A DNA stretch of 11,047 nt from JALZHR01 sp036389695 (GTDB taxonomy: Bacteria > Acidobacteriota > Blastocatellia > Pyrinomonadales > Pyrinomonadaceae): positions 1 through 11,047 of the forward strand of contig DASVWG010000164.1 of assembly GCA_036389695.1 (NCBI GenBank), read 5' to 3'. Position 1 is the first letter of the stretch. Each line of letters starts with the position of its first letter. Position numbers and translations under genes: made by a program. Positions 6,502-11,047 of the stretch are shown here, in pieces. Below the pieces are notes generated by a model. The model was not told the DNA's origin and did no database searches. It saw only the letters and a program-made list of their open reading frames with translations.

Positions 6502-6954
6502 TTAGCTCTCTTTCACTATTCCCGCGCCTTTATTGTCGCCCTTCAAAATATCGCGGATTTCCGCCAGCAAAACTTCTTCGCCGGTCGGCGGCGCGGGCGG
6601 TTTTTCAAGGACTTTAAAAAATCCCAACGCCCAGCGCGCAATGATAAAAGCGACAAATGCGATTATCAAAAATTGAATAACGTCCGTAATCAACTGTCCA
6701 TACATAATCAGCGGCGCGCCGCCTTTGAGAGCGTCTTCGACGGCTTTCGGGTCTTGTAAATCGTTGTATTTGCCGCTCAAATCGTAATAGAGTTTTGAAA
6801 AATCAAGCCCTTTGGTTAGCCAGCCGATGGGCGGCATAATAATTTTTTCGACCATCGTGGTAACAATTTTCCCGAAAGCCGCGCCCAGGATGACGGCTAT
6901 CGCCAAATCCAGAATATTCCCGCGCGCGATAAACGCTTTGAACTCTTTCCACAT
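6502..6954 (-). CDS. mscL: Large-conductance mechanosensitive channel MscL
   Basis: A 150-residue inner-membrane channel that opens under membrane tension to release solutes during osmotic downshock; MscL forms a homopentamer. The N-terminus WKEFKAFIARGNILDLAIAV followed by ILGAAFGKIV is the family signature. TM1 spans ~14-42 and TM2 ~85-113 (TDVIQFLIIAFVAFIIARW). The C-terminal helix TGEEVLLAEIRDILKGD matches the cytoplasmic bundle. The periplasmic loop (~43-84) is somewhat longer than in the 136-residue E. coli protein. Reading on the minus strand, AGGA lies about 10 nt before the ATG. The gene stands alone and converges on the folate enzyme. Confidence 0.96.
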   Translation of the reverse strand: MWKEFKAFIARGNILDLAIAVILGAAFGKIVTTMVEKIIMPPIGWLTKGLDFSKLYYDLSGKYNDLQDPKAVEDALKGGAPLIMYGQLITDVIQFLIIAFVAFIIARWALGFFKVLEKPPAPPTGEEVLLAEIRDILKGDNKGAGIVKES

Positions 6955-7001
6955 ATTTTTCGATTCCTGCCTGTTAATTGTTTGATTAGAAAAGCATTAA
7001 A

Positions 7002-7030
7002 TATTTATCTTATCGCCCGGCAAGCGTCAA
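7002..7030 (-). promoter_or_regulatory. Possible sigma70 promoter of mscL
   Basis: On the minus strand TTGACG (7030-7025) matches the -35 consensus at five of six positions. Seventeen nt later TAAATA (7007-7002) is a weak -10. It lies about 50 nt upstream of the mscL ATG. Position and the good -35 make it plausible; the poor -10 keeps confidence low. Confidence 0.3.
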
Positions 7031-7226
7031 GGATTTCGACGGCGGGAAAAGCCTTCCGGTAAAAAAACTTGCCTTTTCGGTGAAAATCGCGTTACTATTA
7101 ATTGCATTCCATAAAGTAGTTTGAAAGTCTGAAAATAATTTTCGAGACTCGGTTTTTTTGCTAAGCGCCGGGTCTATGGTAATAAATCCGGTAGTAGCTT
7201 CGGAAGGCAAGACCTTTCTCGAAAAC

Positions 7227-7234
7227 GGAGGTGA
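7227..7234 (+). promoter_or_regulatory. Strong Shine-Dalgarno GGAGGTGA deciding a GTG start
   Basis: GGAGGTGA is a full anti-16S match. It ends 6 nt before the GTG at 7241, which is ideal spacing. The in-frame TTG at 7235 would directly touch it and so cannot be the start. Confidence 0.85.
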
Positions 7235-7240
7235 TTGATT

Positions 7241-7450
7241 GTGAAGGATTTGCTGTACGCAATTGTAGCACTGATTGCCGTCGGTATCGCTATCTGGCAG
7301 TTTATTGTTTTTGTCGGGCAACCGCCCAAAAGCGTCAGTTATACGCCCATCATCATTGCCGCCATTTGCGCTCTTATTGCGCTGGTTTGCGGCGGATTGT
7401 TTTTATCGGGCAGAGTCAACAAAACTGACGACATTCATATTACCGAATAA
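7241..7450 (+). CDS. Small two-helix membrane protein of unknown function
   Basis: A 69-residue protein starting at GTG 7241, chosen because a consensus Shine-Dalgarno lies 6 nt upstream. Two hydrophobic helices are clear: ~4-26 (LLYAIVALIAVGIAIWQFIV) and ~35-56 (YTPIIIAAICALIALVCGGL). They are separated by a short polar turn GQPPKSVS and followed by a charged tail GRVNKTDDIHITE. By the positive-inside rule, orientation is ambiguous. I do not recognise a family. Reality as a gene is supported by the strong ribosome site, the two well-formed helices and a good intrinsic terminator 15 nt after the stop codon, which together make a complete one-gene unit. Confidence 0.75.
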   Translation: MKDLLYAIVALIAVGIAIWQFIVFVGQPPKSVSYTPIIIAAICALIALVCGGLFLSGRVNKTDDIHITE

Positions 7451-7464
7451 TTTCGGCTAATCTG

Positions 7465-7503
7465 TGACGAGCGGCTCGACTGCAGCGTGCCGCTCGTCAT
7501 TTT
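7465..7503 (+). terminator. Intrinsic terminator after the small membrane protein
   Basis: TGACGAGCGGC (7465-7475) and GCCGCTCGTCA (7489-7499) form an 11-bp perfect GC-rich stem with a 13-nt loop. TTTT follows at 7500-7503. It is oriented to end plus-strand transcription. The stem may also serve the convergent serine hydrolase gene, but the minus side has no T-run. Confidence 0.8.
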
Positions 7504-7509
7504 CGAAAG

Positions 7510-7524
7510 CCTGTTTTTAACAGG
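7510..7524. repeat. Small stem-loop between convergent genes
   Basis: CCTGTT (7510-7515) and AACAGG (7519-7524) form a 6-bp stem around a TTT loop, 40 nt past the end of the minus-strand serine hydrolase gene. It may help end that transcript; there is no T-run on the minus side. Confidence 0.35.
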
Positions 7525-7564
7525 ACAGAGTTTTATTGTGTTTAAAATTCGCCTCTTACCGGTT

Positions 7565-8485
7565 TTACTTCGCCAAGCCTTCCTGCAAAATCTGCGATAA
7601 CTGCCAGATAAGCAAGCTTCCCGGATTGTCCGTCGCATAATGCACCACCTGCATATCGTCAACCGTAATCGCCATCGCGATGCGCCCGTGCCGCGTGTAA
7701 ACGATGCCGACATCCGCGCGCAGACGGTCGAGCGTGCCGGATTTTGAAGCGACCGGAACCGTATCGAGCGCGTTACGCCCGATGCCGTCCTTGTATTGCT
7801 GGCGTCTTAAAACGTCGAGCATACTTTTCGACGCTTCCGCGTTGACCAATTGCCCGAATTCCAGCATTTCCAGAATCCCGACCATATCTTTCGGCGAAGA
7901 CATTCCAAGCCCGAAATTTTTTATAACCGGGTCGGCGGCGATGCGGCTGTCTTTCTCGCTGCCGAAAATCCTGCGGATTGATTTCGTGTCGGTGAAACCC
8001 AGACTTTCCATCCGCGCGTTGACGGCATCCGACGTCACTTTTTCCAGCACGAGATTGGTCGCCGTGTTGTCCGAAACGACAATCATCAGGTTAACCGCCG
8101 TCCGCAAATCGATTTTCGTATTGTCGGAAAACTCGCCCAGAATGCCCGAGCCGCCGACTTTTTTTTCTTTGGTTAGAATGATTTCGTCCGTCCATTTCAG
8201 CTTGCCTTCGTTAATCTGAAAATAAGTCTCGACCATAATCGGCAGCTTTATCGTGCTCGCCGTGCGCACGCGCTCGCTGCCGCGCAGAGAAAAGGTTTTC
8301 TGCGTGTCGAGATTTTTCGCGTAAATCCAGACTTTGCCTTTGAAATCCTTAATCGCGTCATTGATTCGCTCCTCAAGCATCAGCGGCGCGGCGACCGTTT
8401 TTGGCGCGGGCGGCGTTCTTTGGGCGGAAATACAAATTGAAAACAGCAGAATAAAAACCAGACAAAACGAAATTTGTTTCAGCAT
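7565..8485 (-). CDS. Exported class A beta-lactamase-like serine hydrolase (PBP-A-like)
   Basis: A 306-residue exported protein with a signal peptide (residues 1-21, ending ISA). The active-site triad of the serine beta-lactamase/DD-peptidase fold is intact: STIK at 77-80 (nucleophile S77, K80), SDN at 138-140 in VVSDNTATNL, and KSGT at 248-251. The omega loop does not show the ExxLN motif (Glu166/Asn170) needed to release acyl-enzyme in true class A beta-lactamases; the region reads IFGSEKDSRIAADP. This resembles the PBP-A-like or generic Beta-lactamase2 (PF13354) serine hydrolases, so a role as a periplasmic peptidase is at least as likely as antibiotic resistance. GGAG lies 7 nt before the ATG. 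Just upstream lies a MITE-like element that may hold or displace its promoter. Confidence 0.88.
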   Translation of the reverse strand: MLKQISFCLVFILLFSICISAQRTPPAPKTVAAPLMLEERINDAIKDFKGKVWIYAKNLDTQKTFSLRGSERVRTASTIKLPIMVETYFQINEGKLKWTDEIILTKEKKVGGSGILGEFSDNTKIDLRTAVNLMIVVSDNTATNLVLEKVTSDAVNARMESLGFTDTKSIRRIFGSEKDSRIAADPVIKNFGLGMSSPKDMVGILEMLEFGQLVNAEASKSMLDVLRRQQYKDGIGRNALDTVPVASKSGTLDRLRADVGIVYTRHGRIAMAITVDDMQVVHYATDNPGSLLIWQLSQILQEGLAK

Positions 8486-8507
8486 TAATCATCTCCGATT
8501 TTTTTTA

Positions 8508-8624
8508 GGCAGAAACGCGACAGTTATGGAGCGTGTCCAGCGTTAATAACGAGAAACGTGAATTTCAATGCGCGTGTGCAGAATTTAATCTTGAGACACG
8601 CTCCATCACTGTCGCGTTTCCGCC
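8508..8624. repeat. MITE-like element: 30-nt inverted arms around a 57-nt core
   Basis: The left arm (8508-8537) and right arm (8595-8624) are inverted copies with 28 of 30 positions paired; the inner 25 (8513-8537 with 8595-8619) have one mismatch (8525/8607). The core holds a short perfect palindrome CGTTAATAACG (8541-8551). Total length (117 nt), long terminal inverted repeats and absence of coding sequence fit a non-autonomous transposable element. I see no target-site duplication and no transposase. It occupies the divergent spacer, its left edge 23 nt from the serine hydrolase start codon, so transcription of that gene must begin within or beyond it. Confidence 0.6.
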
Positions 8625-8732
8625 ATTGAATTTATCTCACAAATTCCGGCAAAACAAGACGGGAATTTTTCATCTAACCGTTTTAATGTTTTCGCCGGAA
8701 TGCAAAAGCCGCGCGAAAGCGTTATAATAAAG

Positions 8733-8760
8733 TTGACAAAAATGTAAAGATTTATAAAAT
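8733..8760 (+). promoter_or_regulatory. Sigma70-type promoter of the NifU-like gene
   Basis: TTGACA (8733-8738) is a perfect -35. After 16 nt TAAAAT (8755-8760) matches the -10 consensus at five of six positions. It lies 37-64 nt before the start codon. A perfect TATAAT at 8723-8728 just upstream may be a second -10, but it lacks a good -35. Confidence 0.55.
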
Positions 8761-8796
8761 TGAAGTTTTTATTGAGGTTTAAAAGAAAAAGTAGTA

Positions 8797-9360
8797 ATGC
8801 CAAAGATTGCAGACATTCAGGAAACACCGAATCCGAACGCGGTGAAATTTATTTTAAAAGAGCCGGTCAGCCACGGCACTTCGCATTCGTTTAAGACGGC
8901 GGAAGATGCTGCGGAAAATGCGCTGGCGAAATCGCTTTTCGACGTCGGCAGCGTCGTGTCGGTTTTCTATATGGACAAGATGATAACGGTCGAGAAAACC
9001 GACGAAGCCGATTGGGACGAGATTCTGCCCGCGCTCGCCGTGCCGATTCGCGCGGCTGAAGCCGTGACGGTGACAAACGGCAACGGCGCGGCAAAATCGG
9101 TCGGCGGAGCGATTGCGGCGGCGCTCGACGACAATCCGCAAGTGCGCGAAATCGAAGCGCTGCTGGACGAGCGCATTCGCCCTTATCTGGCGAGCGACGG
9201 CGGCTGGCTGGAAATCGTCGGGATGGAAGACAAGACCTTGCAGATTCGCTATGAAGGCGCGTGCGGCAGTTGCCCTTCGAGCCTGACCGGAACGCTGATG
9301 GCGATTGAAAATATGATTAAAGAGGAAATCGACCCGGAAATCTCGGTCGTCACGGTTTAG
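8797..9360 (+). CDS. NifU/Nfu-type Fe-S cluster scaffold protein
   Basis: A 187-residue cytoplasmic protein that should carry and hand over iron-sulfur clusters to target enzymes. The N-terminal domain (~3-88) is the Nfu_N type, marked by ETPNPNAVKFIL, LAKSLFDVGSVVSVF and VEKTDEADWDEI. A flexible Ala/Gly-rich link (~89-110) leads to the NifU C-terminal domain (~115-185), marked by RPYLASDGGWLEIV and the cluster-binding pair C156/C159 in GACGSCPSS. The order Nfu_N then NifU matches mitochondrial NFU1 and many bacterial homologues rather than E. coli NfuA, whose N-domain is a degenerate A-type carrier. The ribosome site is weak (GAGG about 20 nt away), but the start fits the conserved domain edge. 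The gene appears monocistronic. Confidence 0.93.
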   Translation: MPKIADIQETPNPNAVKFILKEPVSHGTSHSFKTAEDAAENALAKSLFDVGSVVSVFYMDKMITVEKTDEADWDEILPALAVPIRAAEAVTVTNGNGAAKSVGGAIAAALDDNPQVREIEALLDERIRPYLASDGGWLEIVGMEDKTLQIRYEGACGSCPSSLTGTLMAIENMIKEEIDPEISVVTV

Positions 9361-9391
9361 TTTTTTAAAGCAAAGAAACAAAGAGATTTGC

Positions 9392-9466
9392 AACAACGGA
9401 TTAACGCAGATTGGCACGGATTATAAAGAAATTTAAATCCGTGTCTTTCCGTATTAATCCGTTGTT
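9392..9466. repeat. Inverted repeat of three 10-nt units after the NifU-like gene
   Basis: The left arm holds ACAACGGATT, AACGCAGATT and GGCACGGATT in tandem (9393-9422). The right arm holds the inverse AATCCGTGTC, TTTCCGTATT and AATCCGTTGT (9436-9465). Over 31 paired positions (9392-9422 with 9436-9466) there are 25 Watson-Crick pairs, two G-T and four mismatches, with a 13-nt loop. An A-rich CAAAG-type run (9367-9386) precedes it. It starts 32 nt after the stop codon and may protect or end the upstream message, though no T-run follows immediately. Confidence 0.75.
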
Positions 9467-9512
9467 TCGTTTTCACGCCTAGTGCTTTTCTCATTATATT
9501 TTGAAAAGTTTC

Positions 9513-9542
9513 TTGACATAAATGTTTATTTTTGTTCATAAT
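9513..9542 (+). promoter_or_regulatory. Sigma70-type promoter of the GAF-like gene
   Basis: TTGACA (9513-9518) is a perfect -35. After 18 nt CATAAT (9537-9542) matches the -10 at five of six positions. Transcription would begin near 9549, giving a leader of about 120 nt before the GTG start. Confidence 0.6.
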
Positions 9543-9548
9543 GCCAGA

Positions 9549-9601
9549 GGTGACAATTTTTGTTAAAGTGTCACTCCATCTCTAGCGTTCAAATTGTCAC
9601 C
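9549..9601. promoter_or_regulatory. Operator-like inverted repeat at the predicted transcription start
   Basis: GGTGACAATTT (9549-9559) and AAATTGTCACC (9591-9601) are exact 11-bp inverted copies. A third, shorter site AGTGTCACT (9567-9575) lies between them and shares TGTCAC. The first arm falls where transcription should begin. It could be a binding site for a dimeric repressor, or a leader hairpin in which the left GTGACA can pair with either TGTCAC. Which one applies cannot be told from sequence. Confidence 0.5.
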
Positions 9602-9667
9602 CAAATACGTGCCAGCCTTTTTCAATCCCTAAAAATGCTGTAGTTTGTCAAAACGGAGGAAATCAAA

Positions 9668-11047
9668 GTGAATAGTGAAGAACTCGAACAAAGTTTGAGA
9701 ACTGAATTCGAGAGTTATCTCAAAACCGTTCTCGCGGAAATGCGACAGGAGATGTCTCAGCTTCAGGAAACCGTCCAAGCCGAGATAGAAAAACACAAAG
9801 CGCAGCTCGACCAGATTTTTCAGAATGCGTCTGCCCGCGTTAACGTTGAACGAGAACTCGACGCCGGTTTTAAGGATTCGGTCGTCGAGCATCTGCGTCT
9901 GGCGCGTGACGAAGGCGCGCGGATTACGGCGACGGCGATTGCCGAAGCCGAAGATATGGAACGACAGGCTGCCGCCGAAGCCCCGCAAAAAGCCGGTTTT
10001 GCCGAACTGCGCGAAGCCATCAATGAAATCAGCAGCAAAAACTCTCAATCCGAAATCCTGAAATCGCTGGTCAATCACGCCGCGAATTTTGCTCCGCGCG
10101 GCGCGTTTTTCGTCGTCAAAAACGAGCATTTCGTCGGCTGGCGCAAATTCGGCGCTGAACGTGGCGACAACGAAGAAGCGGTGCGCGAAGTTTATCTTCC
10201 CGTTTCATCCGACAGCATTTTGAGCGAAGCCACGCGCAGCCTGGCAACCGTGGAAAGCTCGGCGGAAACTTACTCGGCGGACGCCGGAATTCTGGACAAA
10301 CTGGAATTCGGAATGCCGGAAAAAATGTATGCGATTCCGCTCGTCGCGCGCGGTCGCGGCGTCGCCGTTCTTTACGCCGATTACGGCAACGAAGGCGCGC
10401 ATCTCGACACCGACGCGCTGGAAACATTAGTCAAAGTCGCGGGCTTAACGGTCGAGCTTTTGGCTTCGGCAAAACCGCCTTCGAGGAAAAAGGCAACCAG
10501 TAGTGCCGCCGTTCAGCCGGTCGAAGAATCTCAGGAATCTTCATTCGAACAGCCGCAAAGCTATGAAAAAGCTCCGGCAGTTTCCGAGCCTTCCTACAGC
10601 GAACCGGCTTATCAACCGGCTTTTGAAAGCGAGCCTTCATTCCAAACCGGAACCGAAACGCACGGTTTTGTTTCTGAAAGCAATGTCGTCGAGCAGCCGT
10701 CTTATTATCAGGAAGCGCCGCCCGTCAAGTCATATCAACCGGCGCAGACGTTTGAAGAAACTCCGGCGGCGCAGGAAGCAGAAGAATCTTTTCCGACTTA
10801 CGAAGATTCGTGGAATCAGCCGCAGGTCGTGGAAACCGAATATTCGAGCGGTTATTCGCCGGAAAAAAACGCTAACGAATACACGCCGCAGGATTATTCT
10901 TTCCAGCCGAGCGTGGAGCCGCCGCCGCCGGTTTCGACCAACGAATATCAGTTTGAAACCACGCCGCAGTTTGAATCGACGCCGGTGGAAACGTTTGAAA
11001 ATTACGCTCAGCCTATCGAAACGGAATCATACGCGCCCGTGCAGGAA
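9668..11047 (+). CDS. Coiled-coil, GAF-like protein with Pro/Glu/Tyr-rich tail, 3' end outside window
   Basis: The frame starts at GTG 9668, with GGAGGA 7 nt upstream, and stays open for 460 codons to the right edge, so the gene is incomplete. Residues ~5-51 form a coiled coil with regular Leu/Met/Phe spacing. Residues ~60-125 are helical and Ala/Glu-rich. Residues ~128-267 look like a GAF-type sensor fold: SEILKSLVNHAANFAPRGAF, strands FFVVKNEHFVGW and YAIPLVARGRGVAVLYADY, then a helix ALETLVKVAGLTVELLA. From ~268 onward the protein is low complexity, rich in Pro, Glu, Ser, Gln and Tyr/Phe, with loose repeats such as EPSYSEPAYQPAFESEPSFQ, likely disordered. No signal peptide or membrane segment is seen. 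GAF domains bind small ligands or mediate dimerisation; the family here is not one I recognise. Confidence 0.75.
   Translation, partial: MNSEELEQSLRTEFESYLKTVLAEMRQEMSQLQETVQAEIEKHKAQLDQIFQNASARVNVERELDAGFKDSVVEHLRLARDEGARITATAIAEAEDMERQAAAEAPQKAGFAELREAINEISSKNSQSEILKSLVNHAANFAPRGAFFVVKNEHFVGWRKFGAERGDNEEAVREVYLPVSSDSILSEATRSLATVESSAETYSADAGILDKLEFGMPEKMYAIPLVARGRGVAVLYADYGNEGAHLDTDALETLVKVAGLTVELLASAKPPSRKKATSSAAVQPVEESQESSFEQPQSYEKAPAVSEPSYSEPAYQPAFESEPSFQTGTETHGFVSESNVVEQPSYYQEAPPVKSYQPAQTFEETPAAQEAEESFPTYEDSWNQPQVVETEYSSGYSPEKNANEYTPQDYSFQPSVEPPPPVSTNEYQFETTPQFESTPVETFENYAQPIETESYAPVQE

Noticed and set aside
7151..7226. Possible structured leader or riboswitch before the small membrane gene
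   Set aside because: Only short complementary stretches such as GGTCT/AGACC are seen; no known riboswitch core could be matched.
7010..7321. Minus-strand open frame of 103 codons overlapping the small membrane gene
   Set aside because: It has no Shine-Dalgarno and no recognisable motif, and the opposite strand has a much better gene with a ribosome site and a terminator.
9541..9585. Possible 14-codon leader peptide (ATG 9541 to TAG 9585)
   Set aside because: Its ATG overlaps the predicted -10 box, so it would not be in the transcript, and there is no ribosome site.
9629..10129. Minus-strand open frame of 166 codons opposite the GAF-like gene
   Set aside because: The plus strand is open through the edge, with a good start and coherent domains; this frame is its shadow.

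Overview
The window looks like a chromosomal stretch from an environmental Gram-negative bacterium. It has moderate GC, many secreted proteins with signal peptides, a modular secreted cellulase, a LytS/LytTR two-component pair and repeat-rich intergenic spacers. The overall style suggests Acidobacteriota, perhaps Blastocatellia. That assignment is an inference from general appearance; there is no rRNA or other marker gene here to settle it.

Layout from left to right. (1) The 3' end of a TPR protein (2-142). (2) A secreted MltD-like lytic transglycosylase homologue whose expected catalytic Glu appears to be missing (186-1091). (3) A 59-nt near-perfect palindrome (1159-1217) in the convergent gap. 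(4) On the minus strand, a secreted GH5 endoglucanase with two repeated Asp-rich linker plus CBM2-like modules (3172-1268). (5) A small secreted NTF2/lumazine-binding-like protein (3461-3916). (6) A spacer made almost wholly of 7-nt repeats that can fold into a long hairpin ending at the next start codon. (7) A LytS/YehU-type histidine kinase (4046-5119), a hairpin of 9-nt repeats, a LytTR response regulator (5201-5917) and, 2 nt further on, 5-formyltetrahydrofolate cyclo-ligase (5920-6492). (8) On the minus strand, mscL (6954-6502). (9) A 69-aa two-helix membrane protein with a strong Shine-Dalgarno sequence and an intrinsic terminator (7241-7503). (10) On the minus strand, a class A beta-lactamase/PBP-A-like serine hydrolase (8485-7565). 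(11) A MITE-like inverted-repeat element (8508-8624) and a sigma70-type promoter. (12) A NifU/Nfu-type Fe-S scaffold (8797-9360). (13) A third hairpin, of 10-nt repeats, then a promoter with an operator-like inverted repeat. (14) A long open gene running off the right edge (9668-11047), with a coiled coil, a GAF-like domain and a Pro/Glu/Tyr-rich low-complexity tail.

The genes do not form one pathway. Two themes stand out: envelope and exported functions (transglycosylase homologue, cellulase, NTF2-like protein, MscL, beta-lactamase-like hydrolase), and the kinase-regulator-folate enzyme run, which is the only plausible multi-gene transcription unit.

The most unusual signal lies between the genes. 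Three spacers carry hairpins built on one plan: about three or more tandem short units on one arm, mirrored on the other, with a unit length of 7, 9 and 10 nt respectively. Two further long inverted repeats (1159-1217 and 8508-8624) differ in design. I found no CRISPR array, tRNA, rRNA, transposase or phage gene, and no clear new defence or metabolic system.
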